This document shows positions 11,843-22,755 of a DNA stretch of 56,495 nucleotides, one piece after another. The position numbers and the translations under genes are program-made. Source of the DNA: Cylindrodendrum hubeiense (taxonomy: Eukaryota; Ascomycota; Sordariomycetes; Hypocreales; Nectriaceae); assembly GCA_014621425.1 (NCBI GenBank), contig JAANBB010000261.1, positions 1 to 56,495 of the forward strand, written 5' to 3'. Within the stretch, counting starts at the first letter, position 1. Every line of letters starts with the position of its first letter. The notes below the pieces were generated by a model. It ran no database searches. It had not been told where the DNA came from and was given only the letters and a program-made list of their open reading frames with translations.

Positions 11843-14509
11843 GATGGCCTGCCTTCTCTCTCTCCAGGCCCGTCAATGGGTGGTTGAAATCGCTGTCGTC
11901 GGTGGTCAGCACGGAGGGACGCCTGTGCGCAGTAGCAGCAGAGAGCTAGGGTTGGTAGCGGCGCTCGTGATGGTCGTCGCCGGCTGGGTTCGTCGTCGTC
12001 GTTGAGGTCGTGGATCGTGGATCGTGGGTCGTGGTTGTTGAGGTTGTTGAGGGGGAAGCGCAGCTTGGTCGGTGGTGTCGCCAGTCGTCGGCGTTGATCC
12101 TGCTGCGTGTCTCTCTGCCGTAGGGAGTAGGTTTGGGGTGATGGCTACTGCAGATGCAGGGGCAAACACTGTGCTGTCAGGGATTAGGCGCTACGCTGGC
12201 TGACTGGCTTGGACGGACAAGGCTGAACGGACGGGTCGACGGGCGGCGTGGCACTGGATTGGACTGGACTGGGTTGGGCTGAACGGGGTGGGTGGACCGG
12301 GGACCCGTGGAGCGTGGACTGTACGGCGTAGACCGTGGACCGTGGAGGAGGGACGATGGGGTTAGGTTGGCGGGTGGATGACGACGTTTGCGGAGCCAAT
12401 ACGAAGTGGGAGGGGACCTAGCAAACAACCGCCGGGTTTTTGGTTCGTGGTGTTCGGGGGTTCGTCTGGTCTTGGTGTTGCTGCTGATGGCAGGGTGGTG
12501 GTTGGGGGCCGAAGGATCTAGACTTTGAGGGAGGAGATGAGCGGAGGCAGAGCACGAGAGCCTGTGTGTGTGGCGTAGTCTGTTTGTTTGAAGAGGAGAT
12601 GTCGACGGGGGCGAAGAGGAAGATGGAGAGAGTAGAGAGACAAGAATAATTTTTGTCAATTGGAGCAGAGGAGACGATGACTTAATTTCGAGTCTGAGGT
12701 GTGTGGGTGTCAAATGGAAACAATCTAGGCCCATGCGCGGGCGGATGACATGGGAGATGGGATGAAATGGAGGCAGGAAGGGGGCAAGATGGGAAAGGGC
12801 GTCCGGTTGGAGGTTTCGAAGAAAGGAAGGAAGGAAGGAAGGGCGTGACCATCTAAAACATGGACCGAAGCGTACCAAGCACGAAGCATCCGTACAACTG
12901 AATGCAGTCAATACTCGTCATTGCATTGCTACACTGTTTCCAACAACCCGTTCTCACTCCGGTCCAGCATCTTGCCCGCCAAACCGACGCTCTTGTCTTG
13001 TGTGTGTGTGTGTCTCTCTCTCTCTCGCTCTCCACTTCTTTCTTCCCGATCCGGAGGCCTGCCGTGGGCGGGCGGGTGGATGGTGCTGGGGCTGAAAAGT
13101 GAGACCCTGACCGTCATCACTGAAGAAGAGACGAACGTGACGGCGCGGCCTCAGCAACTCATCCACCAGCTTAGCCACTGACTGGCCTGGCCGGGTCGCC
13201 TCAGCGCTACGCCGCTACGGTACCCAACCCGTCCGCGTACGCCGTGCATAGCGCATAGCGCATAGCGCATACTCCGTACATGCTGCAGCACTCCGTCCGC
13301 TTATCATTCATTACGCGACCTGAAGTACCTGCCTACTTCCCTGCTCTCGGTCAATCAACGAGCCTCACGAGCTCGGGCTTCAACAAGAGCTGTCAGCGGG
13401 CTTCACTCACTAACCCGGCGGCATCCACCCACTACACATGTACGTGCTACGTGGGTGCCGAGCAACTTGGAGTTGTTCAGTCCAGGGGGGAGGCGTGGTG
13501 AGGTAGCTCCGGGGACGGCAAAAGAAAGAAGGGGTCTCGTACATTGACAGGGCCGCGCTCTGTTTCAGAGAGGCAAGGAACACGTCCAATAACTGGGGGA
13601 AACTGGCCACTCGTCAATCAATTCCATTGTGAGGGCGAAATAAAGATACATTGCGACAATGTACCCTTGCTCCACTCCATGTGCCAACCCAAAGAATGCG
13701 CCGTGTACCCAGCCCAGTGCCGCTTGGCTCCAGCTGTGAATGCCGACCGTTTTGAGCTAGGCTCACCCATTTTTGGAAATCACCGTCTTGCGACCGTCGT
13801 GTCACCGCCGTTTTAAACGATACATCACGACCAGAGTGAGTACAACGGCCCACAAACCGAACCTCCCTGGGCGTGGATGTAGGGGGTTTGACAACGGGGG
13901 TTGACAACGCGGTTTGACAACGCGGTTTGACAACGCGGTTTGACAACGCGGTTTGACAACGCGGTTTGACAACGCGGTTTGACAACGGCATAGGCGAGGT
14001 GCATTCTCGTATCCCCGGCACTGTTGACATTCTATTTATGCAAATGCCTGAATATTTCTCATCAAAATCCCTGAAACCAACGTTCATGCTAGCTACCACG
14101 TCGATTGTCACACAGTCTGCACCCATCCAGTCGCACAATGGGAAAGGAGTCAATCGGTCATTGACTGTTTTCCCTATTGATCTTTCCCACTTCATTCTAA
14201 GTCTGCGACAAAAGTCAATTAAAGACAGTTCTCATCTCAGCAGACTGTCGTGACCACAATTGAATGACGGCTAGATAGTCCACTCATGCCAAACACTACC
14301 GGTATTATCTGTTCATAGCTACGATTGGCCACAAGTCACATGAATCAATCATTTTATACCTTGCACATGACCCTTTCACGCATTGCTTCCCCGTCTACTC
14401 TAACCATCGCCGCTGTATCATCCCATGTGCCACCTCTAAGCTATCATCGACATCACCAAGGCAAGAAGGCACCAAGTATACTGGTTTCTTACTTTCAATT
14501 ACAAACGGG
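11843..14509. other. Long upstream/intergenic region between RGD2 and the amidase
   Basis: From 11843 to about 12900 the minus strand is pyrimidine-rich and is probably the RGD2 promoter and leader. From 12900 to 14509 the composition shifts. Simple repeats include a GGAA run near 12822-12842, TG/TC runs near 13000-13031, a GCGCATA repeat at about 13249-13272 and a 13-bp minisatellite (listed separately). I see no protein-like exon. Confidence 0.6.
13885..13988. repeat. 13-bp tandem repeat (about 8 copies)
   Basis: The unit GTTTGACAACGCG repeats head to tail about eight times. The first two copies are slightly diverged and the central ones are identical. It lies in non-coding DNA about 520 bp upstream of the amidase start codon. 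It has no inverted-repeat structure or spacers, so it is not a CRISPR. Confidence 0.93.
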
Positions 14510-16635
14510 ATGAATCCAGCACCGTGGGAGAGAAATGCGGCAGCCAAGCGAGCTGCCACCCTCGCCAAAATTAAACCACAGTGGCGGCTGGCCCCTAAAG
14601 ACCTCGAACGCGCTCATGGCCAGCGCGACTTGACGGGCCCGTTCATTGAACAATTCATGGATGCAGGGGATATTGCCATTACGTCCATGGATAGTATACC
14701 GATTCTTAATGCTATCGAATGTGGGAAACTGTCCGCGACCAAAGTCACAATGGCCTTTTGCAAGACAGCTGCCATTGCCCACCAGATCGTTAGTTGACTT
14801 TACTACTTATCCTGTTCGTTTAACGCTTAACCCAACCAGAAATCTGGAGCAGAGCAATTGTCTTCATGAAATTTTCTTTGATCAGGCACTCGAGCGGGCG
14901 AAATATCTCGATGGCTACTACGCTAAGAATAACAAGACCGTTGGTCCCCTCCATGGACTTCCTATCAGCCTCAAGGACCAGTTCCACGTCAAGGGAGTCG
15001 ATACTACCATGGGGTACGTTGGGTGGATCGGAAGCAACCTAGGTATCTCGCACCCAAATCAGGTTCACCAGATCGAGAGCCAGATTGTCACGGAGTTACT
15101 ATCCTTGGGGGCAGTGCTCTTCTGTAAGACCAGCCTGCCCCAGACTCTCCTCTTTGGCGAGACGAAAAACAACATCATCGGTCAAACTCTGAATCCACGC
15201 AACCAGAACCTGTCTTGTGGCGGGTCGTCTGGAGGCGAAGGAGTGCTACAGGCATTGCGAGGGAGCACCTTGGGAGTGGGAACTGATATCGGCGGATCCG
15301 TCCGTATTCCAGCTGCCTTCTGCGGTATATACTCTATCAAACCTACCCCAGAACGAGTGACCTATCGCGACGTTGCGAACACAAACCCTGGACAAAATAC
15401 CTATCGCTCGACGGTTGGATTCTTAGGGACCTCGATCGACGCCTTGGTATTGGCATTTAAGTCTATATTAGACACGAAGCCCTGGCTGCGCGACCCAGCT
15501 GTAGTACCAATCCCATTTCGCCAAGATATCTTCAACTCATATCTCTCTCGAGCAGATACAAATGGACGTGTCAGCCAGGGTATGCTACCCCTTAAATTTG
15601 GAGTTTTGTGGACAGACGGAATCGTTGGGCCTCATCCACCCATTCTTCGTGGCTTACATATGGTCGCCAGTGCACTCAAGAGCTCTGGTCATAAGGTATG
15701 GCATTTGCATAAAACAAGCCTCCCAGTTTATGTCTATTCTCTTGCTTTAAGTTGAATTGACCCATTGACATAGGTCATTGATTGGGAGCCCCCTTCTCAA
15801 AACACGGCCAAATGCGTACATGTAAGTCGCTTCCTGTATATTGTGCTTCATTTTGTGCTTCCGCAGTCTAGCTTATATTATCCACTCACGTAGGTTTCCT
15901 TCCTTAAAGCTGATGGAGCACACCATATCCACCAACAATTAGACTTGTCTGGCGAGCCTTTGATACCGGATCTCAGGGACCCGTTTCAGCTCCGGCCAGC
16001 ACTAGACTTACTGAAGTATCAGGATCTTACTTTACAGGGCCTGGCTTATGAAAACCGATACTCCGATTATTGGAACTCAACGGCGGAAAAGGACGGTAGG
16101 TGGCTGTCAAATAAGCAGCATAACCTAGAAATCCTAATAGTTTATAGGTCAAATTGTGGATGCAGTCGTTATGCCAGTGGCACCCCACGCAGCCGTAATA
16201 CCGGGCCAGTACTACCATACCGGTAGGGACCACGATCTGGTTGACATAGCTGATGGAATCGGTAATACTGATAAATCATTTAGCATATACCGAAGCAATG
16301 AACCTCATGAACTATGCCATTGTTGTCATCCAAGTAACCAACGCAGATAAGCGGGTCGATGTTGCCGACGACTCATACAAACCCCTGAACGCGAAGGATC
16401 GACTGAATTGGGAATCTTGTGAGTGATTCTGATCCCCGCTATTCAACAACTACTCCCCTGTTATTCTTCAACTAAAGTGGCTAAGCACACTAATATTGAG
16501 TTAACAGATGACCCAGACATATATGATAATGCCCCGGTGGGTGTCCAAATCGTAGCAAGAAAATTTGAGGAGGAGAAGATCTTAGCTGTGGCAAAGATTG
16601 TGTGCGCCGCGCTTCAAACTAAAAATGTCCCTTGA
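14510..16635 (+). CDS. Amidase signature family hydrolase
   Basis: Seven exons: 14510-14788, 14853-15695, 15774-15821, 15894-16095, 16148-16222, 16284-16418 and 16508-16635, total 1710 nt, 569 residues. Members hydrolyse amide bonds with a Ser-cisSer-Lys triad. The residues are visible: Lys134 in GLPISLKDQFHVKG, Ser218 in CGGSSGGEG and Ser242 in TDIGGSVRIP. The Ser-Ser spacing of 24 equals that of classical fatty-acid amide hydrolases. C-terminal family blocks such as VVMPVAPHAAVIPG and APVGVQIVARKFEEEK are present. Open frames look broken in the genome, but the introns repair all of them, so the gene seems intact. The substrate cannot be told. It converges on the L-amino-acid-oxidase-like gene across the 5S genes; a joint role in nitrogen scavenging is inference. 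Intron 1 has tandem acceptors (GAGCAG) that could add one Gln. Confidence 0.88.
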
Positions 16636-17616
16636 GATCAACTTAGTCTATACTTTATTGTCTATGTACACCTAAATAGTCACAATAAGGGCTGAGATCC
16701 TAACACTGAGTCCCATTCCAAGTGTGAGCTTGTCGGATGTACTCAAACTCAACCTATCCCCTTAACTTCCACTCTAGGATGTTTATGGAGCGTCGCCGGC
16801 TTCGCTAATGTATACGAAAGACTCAATGCTAACAGGGCTACCCGCGGATGCACTCGCGTTTGTGGGTCTCTCTTCAAGGTTGAGTCGGTGGCTCTGGTCA
16901 TCGCAGCAGTTGCCATCTTCGCGTTTGGGGCTGAAACAGTATTAGCCTTCGGCATTGCACAGCTTAACTTAGACCCAGGTCTTCTCGTTTGCTAGTAAAT
17001 CGTCAACACCCATGTTCACATCATCATTCCCTTTTCACCCTGCCCCTCATAACCTATCCCATCAGCTCCAGGACCCCAATTACTAGTTGGACAACGCCCA
17101 GTCCTTGATATCACATCAGAGCCGCGAGGCTGACGATGATGATAGACCGACACAATATGTTGGAGGATCCGTCGGTCTCCGTCACTCAACGGTCACTCAG
17201 CCCCGAGAATCACGTCACTAGCTATTTGGAAATTCGGGATAGGGCTGAGTCATCTTATTTCATCCCTTAGTTCAACCTCAGGGTAATAAACTTGAGCGTA
17301 TAAACCATTACGACGGGGGCTTGAAATGTGCCAGGGGATGGGCGAGGCCTGAAAGATCCTTGTTAGCCAGAATGCACTCACATGAATACCAAGTGTCATA
17401 AAAAAGAAGGCCATTCTCATGAGTATAACTATGTAGTTAGATAGTTAATGTGAGGAATTAGAAGGTGAGTGCAGGGCTGGTGTGGCTAGCTGCTAGAGAG
17501 GCGCTTACGTATTTGGCGGTTAATCGCACCACTTCTCCTGTTGGCAACCTGGTCCGCTCAAGACACTGCCTAGCCAAAACAAACAAAAGTTAATTAAGAA
17601 TACAGCAAAAAAAGAA
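16636..17616. other. Intergenic region downstream of the amidase
   Basis: About 980 bp between the amidase and the first 5S gene. It contains one open segment (about 16778-16995, +) that encodes a hydrophobic helix and is preceded by a splice-acceptor-like CTCTAG, but no start or partner exon was found. Otherwise nothing recognised. Confidence 0.5.
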
Positions 17617-17734
17617 CATACAACAGCGAGGATTCCCCGGTCGTCACCGACCCGAGTACTAATTCGCCGCTTCTCAGCTTGACTAGGGGAGAGCGGACGG
17701 GATCCCGTATTTTCTAAGAGCTATGATCGTATGT
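17617..17734 (-). rRNA. 5S rRNA, divergent copy A
   Basis: On the minus strand the 118-bp unit begins ACATACGAtCATAG and ends CTGTTGTATG, the hallmark ends of ascomycete 5S rRNA whose helix I pairs CATACGAC with the 3' end. It keeps the conserved CCCGTCCGCTC segment, an AGTCAAGC box A-like element, TTAGTAC, GGTCGGTGACG (box C-like) and GAATCCCC. A run of seven Ts on the RNA strand (plus 17607-17613) follows as a Pol III terminator. It differs from copy B at only a few positions, including one in helix I. Whether it is expressed or a drifting copy cannot be told. Confidence 0.85.
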
Positions 17735-17808
17735 GCTGGTTGAGGCGTTGAGCGGGATCAAATCCAGAGGAACTCAGATTTCAGAAAGAGACAAAAAGAA
17801 AAAGAAGA

Positions 17809-17926
17809 CATACAACAGTGGGGATTCCCCGGTCGTCACCGACCCGAGTACTAATCCACCGCTTCTCAGCTTGACTAGGGGAGAGCGGACGGGATCCCGT
17901 ATTTTCTAAGAGCTATGGTCGTATGT
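17809..17926 (-). rRNA. 5S rRNA, divergent copy B
   Basis: The same 118-bp unit as copy A in the same orientation, 74 bp away. It begins ACATACGACCATAG and ends CTGTTGTATG on the minus strand and is followed by T-rich terminators (plus 17791-17806). Helix II differs from the common fungal 5S sequence on both sides (CUUAG / CUGAG), so pairing is kept. That argues for a functional variant rather than random decay. Internal Pol III control elements are recognisable. Confidence 0.87.
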
Positions 17927-18220
17927 ACTGTCATCGGCTGGATACTCAAGTTATAATGCGACGGAGAGAAAGTCTGCTCGAGTATTCCTCAGTCACATTT
18001 GTCGGGTCTTAAGGCGCCGCTTTCATATTCATCTCACAGACTCGGAGGCGCTACTCGCAATGTGAATCAAATTAGCTAGCTTATATTACCACTATGTTGA
18101 ATTCCTTACGACATCAATTTCCTATTTTCTGTATCCATAGAAGTGTCTTGAGCTATAGCAGTGTAATATCATATGAGTTGAGTCTTTGAACGCGTAGGCT
18201 CATTTGCTAGTTCCTCGAAA
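17927..18220. other. Spacer between 5S copy B and the oxidase 3' end
   Basis: AT-rich 294-bp spacer. It serves as the 5' flank of 5S copy B and the 3' flank of the flavoprotein gene. No other feature seen. Confidence 0.5.
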
Positions 18221-20684
18221 TTAAGAAGTCTGAGCAGCCGCCTGAGCCGAGTAGACCAACTCGAAGTAACTCTCGACCAAGCTTAGTGAGGCCACAGCGG
18301 CAGGATAGGTCAATGGCAAATCCCTGACCGCAGGGTCATTCGTCTGTTTGGCTTTCCGCTTTGTATAAAACTGGCGCTCGGGCATCTCCTCCGGCAAGGG
18401 GTGGAACGGTAGTCCACGAGGCAGCTCCCAGGAAGCCGGGTCATCAGGAACGTCCTGAGCCTTGCTCAATAAGTCTATGACATCGCTGTAAGGCTGGTAC
18501 TCAGGGTCGTTTGAGTTGAGTCCCTGGAACATGAAGTAGACAGCACGGATGACACTCTCCAGTGCGCCAACAATCCACGCGTGATGAGAAGATGCCGCCT
18601 CTCCGATCAAGTACAGCTGACCGAAGGCATTGGGCTTGGTGATTTCCTGCCACATATTGGAGAACTGGCCTGGACCGAAGTATGCGAACGCCCCAGACAT
18701 GTTCTGGTCTCTGTACCAATCCCACGCGTGATGTGTCTCGTATAGCTCTTTGAGTTCACACAGAAGATCCTCATATTTCTTTGTCTCATTGGCGTGTAGC
18801 AAAGCAAGATTATGCAGCAAAACTGATACGAGCTGTTCTTCGTTGTCGGGTGTATCGGGCGAGATCAGTGAGCCTAGGCGTTGCGCGTCCTGTCCCCATG
18901 TGTATGAACACAATAGGACGGAGGAACTTTCGCGGTTCCATTCTTCTCCTTCAGCTTCACGCGTGTTATACGAAGGGTAGACGCAAACTCGAAGCGGGAG
19001 ATCTGTTCGAGAAACACCTCCGTTGTTGATGTTGAAAGGCTCAAGCTGCCACCAAGGCTTCTTAAACTTGATGGCAACCTTGCATGATGCACCATACCCG
19101 AGAGCTCTGATCGCCTGCTTTGTTCCCCAGAGCAGACCCGCATCCTTGAGATTCATGCGCTGGAGCGCAGGGAGAGTCGTACTGTTTAGAACGGCAAAGT
19201 AGTCTTCATGTCTTATGTCCGTTTTCTTGGATTCGGGATCTGTCCGGTTGATTTCGAGGGTCATACGTACGTACGCCTTAGGATCGATACGGTCTCGCGC
19301 GTTTGCGTTGATAGACAAGACCTGGCTGTTGAGCTGCACTGGCTTCTTAATCTTCTCTGCCATCAGTCTTGCCACTTTTTGGGCACCCCCGTCGATGCAA
19401 TACCAGTAGTTGTGCTTGGGTTCCCCCTCCTCCTCCTTGGGAATTGCGAAGTCGAGTTCCTCAAGGACGCATTCGGTGAGTGACTGGTCGTACCAGCCAG
19501 TGCCGCTTATGCAGTTTAGTGAGATGATCATGGGGAAAAAAGCTGGATGGACTTACTAGGTTACCGTCTCCAGCCATTCGATGGTGTTGTAGTTGTACCC
19601 TGGGCCTTTGGTCATGCCTGGTCCATTATCCTTTCTATGTATCGTTTAAATTGTTGTACTAGATCACGAATTATCCATTGTACTCACGAAGAAAGGAACT
19701 GACGAACGCTCATGTTATCGAATTTCATGAGGTGCGTCCATAGTTCTGTTGCCTTGATTTCGCCTTCCCCTTTCGCAATTTCGTCTCTGGTCTTTTTGAA
19801 CTTTTCTTTCGTGTCTTCTATAAAATCTTTCAAAGCTGCCGCAACAACGTCTGAAGGGCTCTTCGCAAGTACACTGTTTACTAATCAGAGGTAATTCCTG
19901 ACGAAGAAATTTCGGCAGTGTAAGATACTCACTCCTTGTCAACCTGCGCATTGGTGGGAAGCCCGCTGTTGATGTTGAAGGGATCACCGACCCCTTCGAC
20001 TTTCGGCTTGTCCTCCTCAACTTCTGGCCAAACATTGCCCACACGAGAGATATCGTTGAAATATGAAGGACAAACTTTGTCATCATCCGGGGGGAAGTAA
20101 TAAGGTATCAACCCGCCCTTTCCTTTCTTCAGTCCGATGAGGTCAAACAACCGAAAGGTTCTATTCCAGAGGCCGGATTATTAGCTGGGTCTGGTAAAGT
20201 ATCGGTCTTTAATAGGTACTGACCGTTTCATGATGTGGTTATTTGGAAAGCGCATGGCGCCGACGTCGTAATAATCGTGCTCTTTCTCGCTGAACTCATG
20301 GGTATACAGCCGCCCACCCAATCTCTTTTCTCCTGCAGCCTCGATGATATCGTAATCAACGTTGAGCCCTTCCACTTTCTCATTCAACCAATCGAAGACC
20401 ATAGCCGTGAAGAGTCCGGCTACGCCTGCACCAACAATACCAACCTTGAACTTGCCCTGCTCAGGAGGGACAAACCCGAGTCCAGTGAACTCCCCTGTTT
20501 TTTCCAGCAACTTACTGACGGATTCCTTTCCATCCACCGTGATAAGAAGGTTTTCACTTTGGGAAACCGCTTCTTGGACGCGATTCCTAGCACTAGCCAG
20601 GTCATCTTTCAATGTTTGTTGTGCGACATACCGCGCCCACTGGTGCTTGTATGAAGCATTCGAGGAGGTTTCTTCCGTGGCCAT
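18221..20684 (-). CDS. L-amino acid oxidase-like flavin amine oxidase
   Basis: Exons on the minus strand: 20684-20224, 20160-19933, 19873-19688, 19634-19557 and 19505-18221, total 2238 nt, 745 residues. An FAD-binding dinucleotide motif VGIVGAGVAGLFTAM lies at residues 81-95, followed by YDIIEAAGEKRLGGR and YDVGAMRFP, which are typical of the amine oxidase/L-amino acid oxidase superfamily. A C-terminal FAD-binding block LYLIGEAASSHHAWIVGAL is present. Such enzymes oxidatively deaminate amino acids to keto acids, ammonia and peroxide; fungal members often serve nitrogen scavenging or defence. There is no signal peptide, so it is probably intracellular. The start at 20684 gives MATEETSSNA; an in-frame upstream ATG at 20885 was not chosen because the added stretch looks non-conserved. 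It converges with the amidase. Confidence 0.88.
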
Positions 20685-22147
20685 GATGTTTGTAGCTGTG
20701 GTTGTGCAAGATGAAAAGTAGGATGTCTTTCTCAATGAAAAATGGTATGGTTGGATGCAGAATAACTGAATCCAGCTTGTCCCTTCATTCCCTAAGATCA
20801 ATGGGACCTCGCCGAGTTTATATGTGTTGCGTGGTGGGAGATTCGAGACATTTGACAGCAGAGCCTTCGCATCACGGTGTTTCACAGACTAATCATCATA
20901 CCTCGTGGCTGGTCTAGGCTCTCGGAAACTCATAGCTATAGCAAGCTGGATTCCCCGGATTGGAAATGCCGAGTCATCTTTTGTGATTCAGTATGCAAGG
21001 GAAGGTGGGGAGGATTACTGTGTCTATGTTTGTCGAACAACCGGCACCTGTTGTGTTCGATGGCTGGCTGAGCGAAGACTTTGCCATAGTCTACTAACCT
21101 CATTTAGTCAGGACGAGACATCTTCTGCAATGCAATTCAGCGCACTATCGAGATAATTACTGCATCCATATTCCGTCAAGCTACTGGCGGCAACAGTGCG
21201 TTCGATGGCTGGCTGAACGAATATAGGAGTATAGTCTGCTAGCTTCATTTAGTTATGTCGTATGCACCGCCTTCAATAGCTCCGCCTCCAGCCACGGTCC
21301 CGTCTCTGCTGTGCGACCACACGGGCCTCATTCAGGCCTCACAATGGGACCGTAACTCGATCTAACTCGTTAACTCTCTGCCCAGGCTCTATCATTGGCA
21401 TGCCTGGAGTCCAGGCGGTGAGCGGCGATGACCCATGCCCAATCACATTTGCGGGGAAGTGCTTTGATCATTGTGTATAATTGAGACATGCAGACATCTC
21501 GACTCTTCCTCTTCTGCAGACTATCGGTCTCCGGTACCGCTGTCTATCGTGATGATCTCTTCGATGCTCACTGTGGTGCTAGCCATGTAGCTACGATGTA
21601 ATATGTGATTACAATCATAACCACTTCCTCGCGTATTGGAATCCCATATTTATAAAAGCTACAGTCGTATTTGGTTCACTCTAAATACATTTAGGCTCAT
21701 ATTTGTGGATAGGCCATCGCGTCGATTCTCTTCCTGGCGCCCCGGGACGGAGAACCATGGGGCCTTCTCCGTTTTTCTTCTCATATGCACCAACGCGCGC
21801 CACAGGGTCATTGTTCCCCGTATACTACAAGATAGTGCAAGCCGAGTAAGAAGAAAATATGTCGATATTGTAGATGTGGAACCTATTGCCAAGGAGGAAG
21901 TTGGCAGGTCACACCTACACCGAACATCACAATGAACAAAGCGTGAGGATAGCTAGCAATCTGATTCGCTCTCTATATCTATCAATTCCGTACCCGATTA
22001 TCTACGCGTATTCCTTCCCTACCTGGATTGCATTAGCCCTCTCGGGTCTACATTCCCTTAGAGTAGACACGATTCGACCCGACGAAGATTCACCCGAACC
22101 CTGCTAATCAACTTCCCGAACAGCTATTTTCAAGCACACGCGCTCCT
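20685..22147. other. Intergenic region upstream of the oxidase
   Basis: Promoter of the oxidase gene plus about 1 kb of AT-rich sequence. It carries a degenerate duplicated block (21055-21110 and 21200-21256). No convincing exon. Confidence 0.55.
21055..21256. repeat. Imperfect direct repeat of about 56 bp
   Basis: Both copies start GTTCGATGGCTGGCTGA and share a TATAGTCT/CATAGTCT core followed by CTTCATTTAGT or CCTCATTTAGT. They are spaced about 145 bp apart and diverged by scattered substitutions. This is perhaps an old local duplication or a remnant of a decayed element. Confidence 0.6.
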
Positions 22148-22641
22148 TTAGAGCACCCCTCCGAGACCCGTTCCCGATAATATTTCAAGGCTCTTCTCAT
22201 CGACACCGGCGACAATTGCGGCAATCCCATAACCGATATCCACAGGTGTAGAATAGAAGCATATAGTGATAAACAGTATCATCCCAACCAATATTAATTG
22301 GACAGCAAAGATGGAGTACAGCAGGGGTTTCGCGTCTACCGTGCAGCGGGTTAGGTTAAAGGTCTCAGGTCCTCCGCCGTATAAGAACTCTTGAACAAAT
22401 CTTGTGTCTGGATATCGCGCAGATTCGCTAGGGAGCATATTGTTCCAGCGATTCATGTGAGAAGCTGCGACACTCATCGCTGTGGAAGGTATTTTCCAAG
22501 ATGAGGACGAGCGCTCTTGCCAGAACTCGCGAATGAAGCCTGGAAACCAAAACAGGCAGATGGGGGATACAACAAGAAAATATGTTGTTGTAATATAGAG
22601 AGTGAAAAACAGTCGTAGCGCCCAGCCCCAGAAGTACTTCT
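22148..22641 (-). pseudogene. C-terminal fragment of a fungal multi-pass membrane protein
   Basis: The minus-strand frame reads FWGWALRLFFTLYITTTYF, then a second hydrophobic run (LLYSIFAVQLILVGMILFIT), then PVDIGYGIAAIVAGVDEKSL up to a stop at 22148. The last block resembles the conserved C-terminus of a large uncharacterised fungal membrane-protein family. No start codon and no upstream exons for the N-terminal part were found between this fragment and the next gene. I therefore call it a truncated relic, although an unrecognised exon upstream (an AAG acceptor at about 22642) cannot be excluded. Confidence 0.5.
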
Positions 22642-22755
22642 GTCATACAGATATCCTAGTACACTACTACCCAAATCAAGAAACCATCTCTTAAATAGGT
22701 GGGTAGATGTAAGCCTGAACATGTGGGTCCATACATATGTTTTTAATCATGTAAT

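Noticed and set aside
13885..13988. Possible CRISPR array
   Set aside because: Units are directly adjacent with no spacers, and this is eukaryotic DNA; it is a minisatellite.
14789..16507. Amidase as a broken pseudogene with stops and frameshifts
   Set aside because: All six interruptions coincide with intron-like segments with proper donors and acceptors. Splicing restores every family block and a length divisible by three.
20685..20885. N-terminal extension of the oxidase from an upstream ATG
   Set aside because: The added stretch has no targeting-signal character and looks like leader sequence; the ATG at 20684 gives a plain family-like start.
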